Positions 8,825 to 17,505 of a stretch of DNA of 64,000 bases are shown piece by piece. The stretch comes from Flavobacteriaceae bacterium UBA1903 (GTDB lineage: Bacteria > Bacteroidota > Bacteroidia > Flavobacteriales > Flavobacteriaceae): the NCBI GenBank assembly GCA_002337605.1, contig DDGL01000002.1, positions 89,190 to 153,189 of the forward strand, in the 5' to 3' direction. The position numbers and the translations under genes are program-made. The notes beneath the pieces were generated by a model. It worked only from the letters and a program-made list of their open reading frames with translations. It searched no databases and was not told the origin of the DNA. How positions within the stretch are numbered: position 1 is the first letter of the stretch; every line of letters starts with the position of its first letter.

Positions 8825-11428
8825 ATGAACTTTAATAATTTTACCATAAAAAGTCAAGAAGCTATACAGCAAGCGCAACAGCTCGCGCAGGGCTTCGGGC
8901 ATCAACAAATAGAAAATGAGCACCTGCTTAAAGCTATTTTTGATGTAGATGAAAATGTGACCCCATTCCTTTTAAAAAAATTGAATGTAAACGTAGGCTT
9001 GTTACAACAAGTACTCGATAAACAATTAGAGAGCTTCCCAAAAGTTTCAGGAGGAGATATCATGCTCTCGCGTGATGCTTCAAAAACGGTTAATGAAGCC
9101 AGCATCATAGCTAAAAAAATGGAGGATGAGTATGTATCCATTGAACATTTAGTGTTGGCTATCTTTAAATCGAAAAGTCAAATTGCACAGACCTTAAAAG
9201 ATCAAGGCGTAACCGAAAAAGGACTTAAAAGCGCTATTGAAGAATTAAGAAAAGGAGACCGGGTGACCTCACAATCTGCTGAAGAAACCTATAACTCCTT
9301 AGATAAATATGCAATCCATTTAAACAAGCTGGCCGAAGAAGGTAAGTTGGACCCCGTAATTGGGCGTGATGAAGAAATTAGGCGAATTCTCCAAATTTTA
9401 ACACGTCGCACCAAGAACAACCCTATGTTAGTTGGAGAACCAGGTACGGGTAAAACAGCCATTGCCGAAGGACTAGCACACCGTATCGTAGATGGAGATG
9501 TGCCAGAAAACCTAAAGAACAAAGTTATTTACAGCTTAGATATGGGAGCCCTCATTGCCGGAGCTAAATACAAAGGTGAGTTTGAGGAGCGCCTTAAAGC
9601 TGTTATTAAAGAAGTAACCAGCAGCGATGGAGACATTGTACTGTTCATTGACGAAATTCACACCCTTGTAGGTGCAGGTGGCGGACAAGGAGCGATGGAT
9701 GCTGCAAATATTTTAAAGCCCGCCTTAGCAAGAGGCGAATTGCGTGCCATTGGTGCCACAACCCTCGACGAATATCAGAAGTATTTTGAAAAAGACAAAG
9801 CTTTAGAACGTCGTTTTCAAAAAGTACAGGTAAACGAACCTGATACCGAAAGTGCTATTTCCATCCTTCGCGGAATTAAGGAAAAGTATGAAACGCATCA
9901 CAAAGTACGTATTAAAGACGAAGCTATTATTGCTGCCGTAGAATTATCGCAGCGCTATATAACAAATCGATTTTTACCGGATAAGGCGATTGACTTAATG
10001 GATGAGGCAGCTAGTAAACTTCGTATGGAAATTAATTCTAAGCCAGAAGAGCTGGATGTTTTGGATAGAAAGGTGATGCAACTGGAAATTGAGATTGAAG
10101 CTATAAAACGTGAAAAAGATGAAGCAAAGCTAAAAAGTCTCCGAAGCGATCTTGCCAATTTAAAGGAAGAGCGCAATGAGTTGAACGCCAAGTGGAAAAG
10201 CGAAAAAGAAGTCGTTGAAAGCATACAGCAGTATAAGACTGAAATTGAAGACTACAAACTGGAAGCCGAACGTGCTGAACGTGACGGAGACTTCGGGAAA
10301 GTAGCCGAAATTCGCTATGGAAAGATTAAAGAAGCACAAGAAAAACTGGCTAAGCTAGAAAATGATTTAGCTGAAAATCAGTCGGAACATTCTTTAATCA
10401 AAGAAGAAGTAACCAATGAAGATATTGCCGAAGTGGTAGCAAAATGGACCGGAATTCCGGTTACAAAAATGCTTCAAAGTGATCGTGAAAAATTACTCAA
10501 GTTAGAGAACGAACTCCACAAGCGTGTGGTAGGACAAGAAGAGGCTATTGTTGCCGTAAGTGATGCCATACGTAGAAGCCGTGCTGGATTACAAGATCAG
10601 AAAAAACCCATTGGAAGCTTCCTGTTTTTAGGAACTACTGGAGTGGGTAAAACCGAATTGGCAAAAGCCCTTGCAGCCTATCTTTTTGACGATGAAAATG
10701 CAATGACGCGAATTGATATGAGCGAATATCAGGAACGTCACAGTGTGAGCCGTCTGGTAGGGGCACCTCCGGGATATGTGGGATATGACGAAGGCGGACA
10801 GTTAACCGAAGCCGTTCGAAGAAAACCCTATTCTGTTGTACTACTAGACGAAATTGAAAAAGCGCATCCTGATACATTCAACATTTTATTGCAAGTGCTG
10901 GATGAAGGGCGCTTAACAGATAACAAAGGAAGAACAGCCGATTTCAAAAATGCGATAATTATTATGACCAGCAATATGGGAAGTACTATAATTCAGCAAC
11001 AATTTGAGACGGTAAAAGACCCGGAAACGGCAATGGATGCAGCCAAAGTAGAAGTACTAGGCTTATTAAAACAAACGGTACGTCCGGAGTTTTTGAACCG
11101 GATTGACGATATCGTAATGTTTACCCCACTGAATAAGGAAGATATTAAGGAGATTGTTGGGCTTCAATTGAAAGGGTTGACAAAAATGTTGTCTAAACAA
11201 AACATCACCTTAGATGCTACAGATGAAGCTATTAATTATCTTTCAGAAAAAGGGTTCGACCCTCAGTTTGGAGCACGTCCTGTAAAGCGAATCATACAAA
11301 AAGAAGTGCTTAATAAATTGTCCAAAGAAATACTTGCGGGTAAGATTACTACTGAAAGTATTATACTCCTGGATAGTTTTAACAGTGAACTGGTTTTTAG
11401 GAATCAGGGGGATTTAGTAAGCTCTTAA
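8825..11428 (+). CDS. clpB: ATP-dependent disaggregase ClpB
   Basis: 867 residues, normal for ClpB. It rescues aggregated proteins together with DnaK. Domains: Clp N-domain (1-145), NBD1 with Walker A GEPGTGKTA (about 203-211) and FIDEIHTLVGAGGG, a coiled-coil middle domain (about 400-520) rich in Lys/Glu that separates ClpB from ClpA, NBD2 with Walker A GTTGVGKTE (about 603-611) and pore loop GAPPGYVGYDEGG, and a C-terminal domain with FGARPVKRIIQ. It stands alone between an inverted-repeat regulatory region and a terminator, which suggests its own stress-controlled promoter. Confidence 0.98.
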   Translation: MNFNNFTIKSQEAIQQAQQLAQGFGHQQIENEHLLKAIFDVDENVTPFLLKKLNVNVGLLQQVLDKQLESFPKVSGGDIMLSRDASKTVNEASIIAKKMEDEYVSIEHLVLAIFKSKSQIAQTLKDQGVTEKGLKSAIEELRKGDRVTSQSAEETYNSLDKYAIHLNKLAEEGKLDPVIGRDEEIRRILQILTRRTKNNPMLVGEPGTGKTAIAEGLAHRIVDGDVPENLKNKVIYSLDMGALIAGAKYKGEFEERLKAVIKEVTSSDGDIVLFIDEIHTLVGAGGGQGAMDAANILKPALARGELRAIGATTLDEYQKYFEKDKALERRFQKVQVNEPDTESAISILRGIKEKYETHHKVRIKDEAIIAAVELSQRYITNRFLPDKAIDLMDEAASKLRMEINSKPEELDVLDRKVMQLEIEIEAIKREKDEAKLKSLRSDLANLKEERNELNAKWKSEKEVVESIQQYKTEIEDYKLEAERAERDGDFGKVAEIRYGKIKEAQEKLAKLENDLAENQSEHSLIKEEVTNEDIAEVVAKWTGIPVTKMLQSDREKLLKLENELHKRVVGQEEAIVAVSDAIRRSRAGLQDQKKPIGSFLFLGTTGVGKTELAKALAAYLFDDENAMTRIDMSEYQERHSVSRLVGAPPGYVGYDEGGQLTEAVRRKPYSVVLLDEIEKAHPDTFNILLQVLDEGRLTDNKGRTADFKNAIIIMTSNMGSTIIQQQFETVKDPETAMDAAKVEVLGLLKQTVRPEFLNRIDDIVMFTPLNKEDIKEIVGLQLKGLTKMLSKQNITLDATDEAINYLSEKGFDPQFGARPVKRIIQKEVLNKLSKEILAGKITTESIILLDSFNSELVFRNQGDLVSS

Positions 11429-11505
11429 TATTAAAATACAAGGCAGAGGTTGCCTACTGAAGCGTGAGATACTTCGACAAAGCCTCGATTATTTGGTTGG
11501 TTATA

Positions 11506-11541
11506 CCACCCGTACTTATAATAAGTGCGGGTGGTTTTTTT
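11506..11541 (+). terminator. intrinsic terminator of clpB
   Basis: CCACCCGTACTTAT (11506-11519) pairs with ATAAGTGCGGGTGG (11521-11534), one G-T wobble, followed by seven T. It ends the clpB transcript before the next gene. Confidence 0.88.
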
Positions 11542-11578
11542 ATGATTAAAACCGAAGGATTACGTACTTTCGCTTTCA

Positions 11579-13324
11579 ATGAAGCTTTCGGCATACATCC
11601 TTTCAATATCCCTGGTGCTTATCCTGGCTATAGGCTGTAAAGACGCTCCTACTGCCATCCCAGACAGTCGTAAAAGTGATTATGCGCTCTACGATGCCAA
11701 TGGCGGGTTTCACAGATTTTCCACCTACAATAATAAAAAAGCCATTGTTCTCTGGGTACAGGGGAATGGGTGCCCTATTGTACGTAATGCTTTAGCAGAC
11801 TTTAATAGCATCGTTGAAAGCTATTCAGAAAAGGGGTTTCAGTTTTTTATGATAAACAGCAACATGCAAGACGATCGTGCTGAAATTGCTTTGGAAGCAA
11901 AAGAGTTCAACTTTAAAACACCCGTTTTAGTGGATAACGCCCAGATAGTAGCAGACGAACTAAACATTACCAGTACCGCCGAAGCTATTGTCCTGCATCC
12001 CACAACCCGTGAAATTTTATTCCGAGGCCCTATAAACAACAGGTTAGATTATGAAGCACAGAAAGATTTTGCTTCAGAAACCTATTTAAAAAATGCCTTA
12101 GACGCTATCAGTAAAGGAAAACATGTAGCCCTCAAAAAAGAAGTTACCCGAGGTTGTACTGTTACACGCTTGTCTACTATAGAAAAGAATAAAGTCTTAA
12201 ACTACAACGACCACATCGCTTCTATACTTGTAAACAACTGTGTAACGTGCCATAGAGAGGAAGGCAGAGCACCCTGGGCTATGGAAGATTATCAAACTGT
12301 TGTAGGATGGTCCGGAATGATAAGAGAGGTATTGTTAAGCAAACGTATGCCTCCCTGGAAAGCAGATCCTACCATCGGGAATTTTAAACATGATTTTTCT
12401 TTAGCAGACAGTAATGCAAGAAAAATAATAAGATGGATTGATCAAGGAATGCGATCTGGATCGGGAAAAGATACCCTGCAGTCGCTTATATTCCAACCTG
12501 CAACCTGGGAACGTGGCATTCCGGATAAGATCGTTGTGCTACAGGAGGAGAACGTTCCAGCTTCTAAAAAAATACCATACCAATATCAATCATTTAGTCT
12601 TGACCTCACAGAAGACACTTGGTTACAAGGTGTTGAAATTATCCCTGGGAATCCAAAATTACTACACCATGTGGTTCTCATTCATGAGAATGGCTATACT
12701 TCCAGCCCAATCACAGATAGAAAACTGAGACGGTTTACAGATAATTTTATTGCGTTGGGTGCAGGTGCTAACCAATCAACTTTTTTTCCTGAAAATACCG
12801 GTGTGTATCTGAAAAAAGGAGAGAAATTGAAGATCCAGCTACACTACACTCCTATTGGAAAAGAAGCAACAGATCAAACAAAAATTGGTTTTTACTATCA
12901 CAAGGAGAAACCAGAGAAGTGGTACTACCCGCTCTCTCCTACCAATGTTACATTCACCATTCCACCGCATACTGGGAACGTAAAAATAATGGCACAGGAT
13001 ACGATTCAACAAGACATTTATATACATAGCCTTATGCCTCATATGCACTACCGGGGCAAGACTATAAAAATGTCCGTTAAGAAGCCTGATGGAACTGTAA
13101 TTCCTTTGGTTTCTGTCCCGGATTTCAATATGGACTGGCAATGGCTTTACGAATTGAAAGCCCCCATCTTTGCTCCAAAAGGTTCCTTGATTATCGTGGA
13201 GGGAGTTTTTGACAATACGGTTCAAAATCCTTTTAACCCAGACGCTTCTAAAGAGATACGGTTTGGCATCCAAAGTACCGATGAAATGCTTACTGGATTC
13301 TTCAACTATACCCTGGCAGATTAA
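11579..13324 (+). CDS. redoxin / cytochrome c / type II copper monooxygenase-like lipoprotein
   Basis: 581 residues with lipobox LAIGC (Cys about 20). Domain order: a redoxin-like thioredoxin fold (about 35-175) with a single Cys in GNGCPIVRN; a haem-c motif CVTCH (C221, C224, H225) followed by a helical cytochrome-like stretch with MPPWKADP; and a C-terminal domain like the copper type II ascorbate-dependent monooxygenases, with HH at 363-364, an HYTP histidine at 422 and HMH at 488-490 as candidate copper ligands. It is probably exported and lipid-anchored, passing electrons from haem to copper. The substrate is unknown; family relatives hydroxylate peptides or amines. Confidence 0.8.
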   Translation: MKLSAYILSISLVLILAIGCKDAPTAIPDSRKSDYALYDANGGFHRFSTYNNKKAIVLWVQGNGCPIVRNALADFNSIVESYSEKGFQFFMINSNMQDDRAEIALEAKEFNFKTPVLVDNAQIVADELNITSTAEAIVLHPTTREILFRGPINNRLDYEAQKDFASETYLKNALDAISKGKHVALKKEVTRGCTVTRLSTIEKNKVLNYNDHIASILVNNCVTCHREEGRAPWAMEDYQTVVGWSGMIREVLLSKRMPPWKADPTIGNFKHDFSLADSNARKIIRWIDQGMRSGSGKDTLQSLIFQPATWERGIPDKIVVLQEENVPASKKIPYQYQSFSLDLTEDTWLQGVEIIPGNPKLLHHVVLIHENGYTSSPITDRKLRRFTDNFIALGAGANQSTFFPENTGVYLKKGEKLKIQLHYTPIGKEATDQTKIGFYYHKEKPEKWYYPLSPTNVTFTIPPHTGNVKIMAQDTIQQDIYIHSLMPHMHYRGKTIKMSVKKPDGTVIPLVSVPDFNMDWQWLYELKAPIFAPKGSLIIVEGVFDNTVQNPFNPDASKEIRFGIQSTDEMLTGFFNYTLAD

Positions 13325-13401
13325 TTTTTTGCTATAGTAACTGTAACAAAATGAGGCACATTGTCGTCTTATTTGTATATCAATCTTTAAACCGAACCGT
13401 C

Positions 13402-13536
13402 ATGAGAACTCAAAAACAATTTTATTCCGTAGAAAACAACAAGCAAACCCGAAACAAAGTGTTGGCTATTTATATTGCAACAATCACCCTTATAGTTGTG
13501 AGCTACTCCCTAGTAACTGCAATTTCAGTTTTATAA
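13402..13536 (+). CDS. small single-TM protein of unknown function
   Basis: 44 residues from the ATG at 13402 (MRTQKQFYSVENN), with a polar N-terminus and one hydrophobic segment (about 21-42, LAIYIATITLIVVSYSLVTA). A longer form starting at 13351 is possible but less likely. The frame runs straight into a strong terminator, which supports a real transcript. No family recognised. Confidence 0.55.
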   Translation: MRTQKQFYSVENNKQTRNKVLAIYIATITLIVVSYSLVTAISVL

Positions 13537-13539
13537 ACA

Positions 13540-13573
13540 AAAAAAACCGTCCTTTAGGGGACGGTCTCTCTTT
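13540..13573. terminator. intrinsic terminator after the small TM gene
   Basis: ACCGTCC (13546-13552) pairs with GGACGGT (13559-13565). An A-run precedes it and CTCTCTTT follows, so it may act in both directions, also for csbD on the minus strand. Confidence 0.8.
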
Positions 13574-13600
13574 CACAGCAACTTCTGATATTTCAAAAAG

Positions 13601-13786
13601 TTACCAGCTTGAAATCTCTTTTTTTACTTCGTCTTTGGCCTTTCCAGTTTTTTCCTGGATTTTACCTACCATTTCGTCATACTTTCCTTCACTGAAAGCT
13701 TCATCATCATTAAAGGTAATCCCATATTGTTTTTTGGCATTCCCTTTTATTTGGTTCCATTTTCCTTTTACTTCTGTCGAATTCAT
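13601..13786 (-). CDS. CsbD family stress protein
   Basis: 61 residues, the usual CsbD length, with the family pattern KGKWNQIKGNAKKQYG and KYDEMVGKIQEKTGKAKDEV. CsbD proteins are small, highly charged and induced by general stress in other bacteria; their molecular job is not settled. It is convergent with the small TM gene, sharing a terminator region. Confidence 0.9.
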   Translation of the reverse strand: MNSTEVKGKWNQIKGNAKKQYGITFNDDEAFSEGKYDEMVGKIQEKTGKAKDEVKKEISSW

Positions 13787-13950
13787 AGTTTTATTTTTTT
13801 GTTAATGTTCATTTTTATTTCAATACTATAAATATAAGCAGGAGTTCAGGCTTTTTATATTAAGGCATTCCCAAAGAGTTTATTTTAAATGTTATTCTTT
13901 TACCAACTTCTCTTAAAAAGTGTTATTTTTCAGCTTTAAACACACTATCG

Positions 13951-14469
13951 ATGCGCTATATATTTCTTTTGGTTACGCTTATATGTATATCATGTGGAAG
14001 TGATAAGAAAGAGGAAAAGTCCTCAGAGGAAGAAACCACAACAACGTATTATTTAATTCGTCACGCCGAAAAAGACAGAACTACAACAAATGATCCCGGT
14101 CTCATTGCAAAAGGAAAGGAGCGGGCTATACAATGGGCTGCATATTTTGAAGAGGTACCATTGGATGCAGTGTATAGCACAGACTACAATCGCACAAAAG
14201 AAACGGCAGCACCAACTGCAAAGCGAAAGTCGTTAACCGTACAGGTATACAATGCAGATAATCTTTATAACACTGAATTTCAAGAGGCTACGAAAGGAAA
14301 AACCATATTGGTGGTGGGGCATAGTAACACCACTCCAGCTTTAGCAAATACAATTGTAGGTGAAAATAGGTTTCCGCAGATTAGTGATACTGAAAACGGC
14401 ATGATCTATAAGGTAGTTGTCTCAGAAAATGGAATCACGACGGTAACTACAGAAAAGGTTGAGATGTAG
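13951..14469 (+). CDS. histidine phosphatase superfamily lipoprotein
   Basis: 172 residues. Lipobox ICISC (Cys about 15) is followed by a Ser/Lys/Glu-rich linker. The phosphoglycerate-mutase-like core has the catalytic motif YYLIRHAEKD (phospho-accepting His), YSTDYNRTKETA with the second Arg, and VVGHSNTTP with the second His. The protein is small for the superfamily, matching SixA-like or short periplasmic members. Substrate unknown. A 7-bp style repeat follows the stop codon. Confidence 0.85.
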   Translation: MRYIFLLVTLICISCGSDKKEEKSSEEETTTTYYLIRHAEKDRTTTNDPGLIAKGKERAIQWAAYFEEVPLDAVYSTDYNRTKETAAPTAKRKSLTVQVYNADNLYNTEFQEATKGKTILVVGHSNTTPALANTIVGENRFPQISDTENGMIYKVVVSENGITTVTTEKVEM

Positions 14470-14558
14470 GTTTCAGGTAACTAGGTAATTGGGCAACTTT
14501 TAAGCTATTCATAGTTTAACTATAAAATTACCTATGAACTAATTTCCTGCTCAACTAT

Positions 14559-15194
14559 TTACATTTCAATTACTACCTCACCTACGCCTCTACGAACTTT
14601 TTTTAAGTCGGCAAACATATCGTCCTCAGCACGATGACCTACTGCCAATACTAAAACTGAATGCAGGTTCTTTTCTTTCAACTGAAGAAATGTATCATAT
14701 TTTTCAGGTTCAAAACCTTCAATCGGACATGCGTCTATTTGTTCTAGCGCACAAACCGTTAATAAGTTCCCCAATGCGATATAGGCTTGTTTTTCCATCC
14801 ACTGGTTTATTTCTTCTGCTTCTTTTTCAGCAAAACTATCTTTTAAAAAGGTTTCAAAAGGTTTCAAAATAGCTTTAGGGGTATTGCGTACGCTTGCTAC
14901 TTTATTAAAATAGGTTTCAATAAAATTTGAAGTCATTTCAGTTTCCACACACAATACCAGAACGTGCGAAGCATCTGCCACCTGCTGTTGTTTCATTGTA
15001 AACGGTACGAGTTGTTGTTGCAACTCTTTATTCTGAATAGCGACCATTTTTAGGGGTTGTAACCCGTATGAGGTGGCTGTTAAATTAAAAGCCTCTTTTA
15101 GAATATGTATTTTTTCTGCTGAAAGAGACCTGGTAGCATCAAATTTCTTAGTAGCATAACGCCAATTTAGTTTCTGTAAAGTTTCGGAACTCAT
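14559..15194 (-). CDS. nitroreductase family NAD(P)H oxidoreductase
   Basis: 211 residues starting at the ATG at 15194 (MSSETLQKLNWRYATKKFD). An upstream TTG at 15215 is inside the TACCTTTG promoter box and so is not a start. Resembles NfsB-type FMN enzymes: NWRYATKKFD at the FMN phosphate site, TSYGLQPLKM, and GHRAEDDMF near the end. It likely reduces quinones or nitro compounds with NAD(P)H. An in-gene repeat at 14846-14868 (AAGGTTTCAAA twice) lies in the coding region. Confidence 0.87.
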   Translation of the reverse strand: MSSETLQKLNWRYATKKFDATRSLSAEKIHILKEAFNLTATSYGLQPLKMVAIQNKELQQQLVPFTMKQQQVADASHVLVLCVETEMTSNFIETYFNKVASVRNTPKAILKPFETFLKDSFAEKEAEEINQWMEKQAYIALGNLLTVCALEQIDACPIEGFEPEKYDTFLQLKEKNLHSVLVLAVGHRAEDDMFADLKKVRRGVGEVVIEM

Positions 15195-15212
15195 GTATGT
15201 ATCTTTGAAGTA

Positions 15213-15220
15213 CAAAGGTA
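15213..15220 (-). promoter_or_regulatory. -7 box of the nitroreductase promoter
   Basis: TACCTTTG on the minus strand matches TAnnTTTG and lies 19 bp before the ATG. Its position rules out the upstream in-frame TTG as the translation start. Confidence 0.65.
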
Positions 15221-15343
15221 AGGTTCCATTTATAATGTACGGTATTAGATATACAATTTGAGGTAAGAGAATAAAAGATTAGTAAAAAACTAAATTGAAA
15301 AATTGTATTGTTAAAGAGACTTCCCTCTTTATAATTACAATGT

Positions 15344-15694
15344 ATGAAAACTATTATTCAAAAAAGAACTAAGTCTTTTGCAGCGGCTATCTGGCATTTT
15401 TGCGAAACATTACCAAACTCACAAGGGTATTATTTATTTAAAAATCAATTGATAAGGAGTTTGAGCTCTGTGGGAGCAAACTACCGGGCTGCACAACGAG
15501 GTAAATCTACAGCGGACTTTATAAATAAATTAAAAATTGTTGAAGAGGAAGCAGATGAAACCCTATTCTTCCTCGAATTACTTGAAATAAATAAAAGTCT
15601 GGAAATAAAAATTAATCCATTACACAAAGAGGGTTCAGAACTCCTAGCAATCACAGTAGCTTCAATAAAAACAGCTCGTAAAAACAATACGTAA
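15344..15694 (+). CDS. four-helix bundle protein (23S rRNA intervening-sequence type)
   Basis: 116 residues with the IVP family pattern: FAAAIWHFCETLP, LIRSLSSVGANYRAAQRGKS, FINKLKIVEEEADETLFFLELL. These proteins form pentameric helical bundles and were first seen inside 23S rRNA insertions; many flavobacterial copies, like this one, stand alone in the chromosome with unknown function. Confidence 0.9.
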   Translation: MKTIIQKRTKSFAAAIWHFCETLPNSQGYYLFKNQLIRSLSSVGANYRAAQRGKSTADFINKLKIVEEEADETLFFLELLEINKSLEIKINPLHKEGSELLAITVASIKTARKNNT

Positions 15695-15736
15695 CCACTT
15701 TCGTATATTGTTTGTTGTAAACCGTAAATTTACACT

Positions 15737-16126
15737 ATGCAAAATATCGAACTACTGAAGGACCAATCAGAAACCAGAATTTTCAAGGCAGTCTTCCCAA
15801 ACACCACCAACCATTACGACACGCTTTTTGGCGGTACTACCCTGCATATGATGGACGAAGTTTCTTTTATTTGTGCAACGCGCTTTAGCAGAAAAAAAGT
15901 AGTAACAGTAAGTACAGATAAAATCGATTTTACCAAACCCATCCCTCAGGGTAGCATTGTAGAGCTCATAGCACGCGTAACTAAAGTAGGAAGAACCAGC
16001 TGTGTAGTAAAAGTGGATATTTTTATGGAAGATATGTACAGCAGCAACCGTGAAAAAGTGGTGACTGGATATTTTACTTTCGTGGCCATTGGGGACGATA
16101 AAAAACCTGCTGCTATTCTGGATTGA
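15737..16126 (+). CDS. acyl-CoA thioesterase, hotdog fold
   Basis: 129 residues. The family pattern is clear: FPNTTNHYDTLFGG with the catalytic Asp, MMDEVSFICATRFS, VVTVSTDKIDFTKPI and GSIVELIARVTKVGRTS. It hydrolyses acyl-CoA thioesters, acting on short to medium chains in related proteins. It begins 42 bp after the IVP-type gene. Confidence 0.92.
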   Translation: MQNIELLKDQSETRIFKAVFPNTTNHYDTLFGGTTLHMMDEVSFICATRFSRKKVVTVSTDKIDFTKPIPQGSIVELIARVTKVGRTSCVVKVDIFMEDMYSSNREKVVTGYFTFVAIGDDKKPAAILD

Positions 16127-16201
16127 CCCTACGCTACAGATAGAAGTGTACAAAAAAGTATTTGTAATCCACTAAAAACTACATTACTGTTATAAAATAT
16201 T

Positions 16202-16209
16202 TAGCTTTG
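16202..16209 (+). promoter_or_regulatory. -7 box upstream of the RCK-C membrane protein
   Basis: TAGCTTTG matches TAnnTTTG and lies 23 bp before the ATG at 16233. Confidence 0.5.
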
Positions 16210-16232
16210 TATTCTCCTAAAAATGTATCGCT

Positions 16233-17009
16233 ATGGTTGCAGCAGTCTCCCTTTTTCTTATAGTTTCATTATCTGTACTCATCACAAAAATAGCAGCTAT
16301 TGCCCTTATGCATACTGGACTGTCTACAGAGAGTGCAAAATTTCAAGCCAGATCTGCTTATACAGGAACAGGACTTAGCACTCAAGAGACTGAAAGTATT
16401 ATGAATCATCCTGTGCGCCGGAAAATTGTTTACCATCTCATGCTAATTGGGAACGCAGGAATTGTCACGGTAATGTCTTCGCTTATCCTAACATTCATAC
16501 TTCCAGACACTATGGCTTCTAAACTTTACGGGTTGCTTATTGTTGTTGTAGGAATGCTGGTGCTTTTTTTAGCCGTGCGCAGTAAGTGGGTAGATAAGGG
16601 GCTATCGCGCGTTATTAATAAAATGCTGAAGCGCTACACAAATATTGAAATCCACGATTTTGCAGCAGTCTTACACCTCAAAGATGATTACACCATAATT
16701 GAAGCCAAGGTAGACCATGACGGCTGGATGGGAAATAGAACGCTTGAGCAACTCAATCTAAGAGAAGAAGGTATTACTATTTTAGGCGTAGAACGCAAAG
16801 AAAAGGGATATTTTGGGTCTCCCTCGGGGGAGTTTAAGATTTTACCAGACGACCTTGTTACTATTTATGGAAAGTCTGATGGTATTAGAAGTATCTACAG
16901 TAGAAAAAAAGATCATTATGCCCAGCAAGAGCATCACAAGTTTGTTGCAGAGGAGGAACTAAGAAAAGAGAATGAAAAGCAAATAGTTTCGGAGAAAAAT
17001 CGAGAATAA
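16233..17009 (+). CDS. membrane protein with cytoplasmic TrkA-C (RCK-C) domain
   Basis: 258 residues. TM1 at about 3-28, a loop with SAYTGTGLSTQETE, TM2 at about 70-90 and TM3 at about 97-115, then a basic stretch. From about 150 to 230 there is a TrkA-C type domain (TIIEAKVDHDGWMGNRTL, ILGVER, ILPDDLVTIYG). A charged tail follows. It looks like a small ion-channel or transporter regulator that senses a ligand, but a pore motif is not obvious. Confidence 0.8.
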   Translation: MVAAVSLFLIVSLSVLITKIAAIALMHTGLSTESAKFQARSAYTGTGLSTQETESIMNHPVRRKIVYHLMLIGNAGIVTVMSSLILTFILPDTMASKLYGLLIVVVGMLVLFLAVRSKWVDKGLSRVINKMLKRYTNIEIHDFAAVLHLKDDYTIIEAKVDHDGWMGNRTLEQLNLREEGITILGVERKEKGYFGSPSGEFKILPDDLVTIYGKSDGIRSIYSRKKDHYAQQEHHKFVAEEELRKENEKQIVSEKNRE

Positions 17010-17095
17010 CCCAATGCATAGAATTCAATTCTCCATATAAAAAACATGCTGGCACTTTAAAAAAGTTAGAAAAGACTTTTACAGAATATTTATTT

Positions 17096-17111
17096 ATCGT
17101 AATATTGCAAT
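17096..17111. promoter_or_regulatory. putative ArsR operator 1
   Basis: ATCGTAATATTGCAAT is a 16-bp imperfect palindrome (12 of 16 positions symmetric) centred on AATATT. It lies 17 bp before arsR and overlaps a -7-like TAATATTG. A close copy precedes the next gene. Confidence 0.6.
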
Positions 17112-17128
17112 GAACTAATAAAGGAATC

Positions 17129-17458
17129 ATGGGATTAGCTAAAACCGAAATGTTTACCGACCAGCAAAACGAAATTGCACGCTTCGCAAAAGTCTTTGGT
17201 CATCCTGCACGGGTTGCTATTTTACAACACCTTTTTAAACTAAACACCTGTGTTTGTGGTGATCTGGTTAGTGAAATCGGCTTAGCACAGCCCACTATCT
17301 CTCAGCATTTAAAAGAGTTAAAACATTTAGGTTTAATTAAAGGAAACGTAGAGGGAACGAGTGTTTGCTATTGCATCAACACCGAAAACTGGACACAGAT
17401 GAAAGAAGTAATGTCCCATTTTTTAGATCAGGATATCACTAAAGCAGATTGCTGCTAA
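17129..17458 (+). CDS. arsR: ArsR family metalloregulator
   Basis: 109 residues, a winged-helix repressor. FGHPARVAILQHL and LAQPTISQHLKELKHLGLIKG form the HTH, with CVCGDLV in helix 3 giving two cysteines that can bind arsenite, as in ArsR/SmtB proteins. A final CC pair adds a possible third ligand site. It probably represses itself and the downstream genes and lets go of DNA when arsenite binds. Confidence 0.92.
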   Translation: MGLAKTEMFTDQQNEIARFAKVFGHPARVAILQHLFKLNTCVCGDLVSEIGLAQPTISQHLKELKHLGLIKGNVEGTSVCYCINTENWTQMKEVMSHFLDQDITKADCC

Positions 17459-17476
17459 AAAAAATTAATTTACTTA

Positions 17477-17492
17477 ATCGTATAATCGCAAT
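17477..17492. promoter_or_regulatory. putative ArsR operator 2
   Basis: ATCGTATAATCGCAAT followed by AAAC closely repeats operator 1 and its flank and lies 13 bp before the second gene of the block, so a second ArsR-controlled promoter may drive the following three genes. Confidence 0.55.
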
Positions 17493-17505
17493 AAACAAAT
17501 AAATT

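Noticed and set aside
12839..13273. 144-codon open frame antisense to the monooxygenase-like lipoprotein gene
   Set aside because: It lies wholly inside a well-supported gene on the other strand and has the low-complexity look of a shadow frame.
15767..16153. 128-codon open frame antisense to the thioesterase gene
   Set aside because: The thioesterase has clear family motifs; the antisense protein has none.
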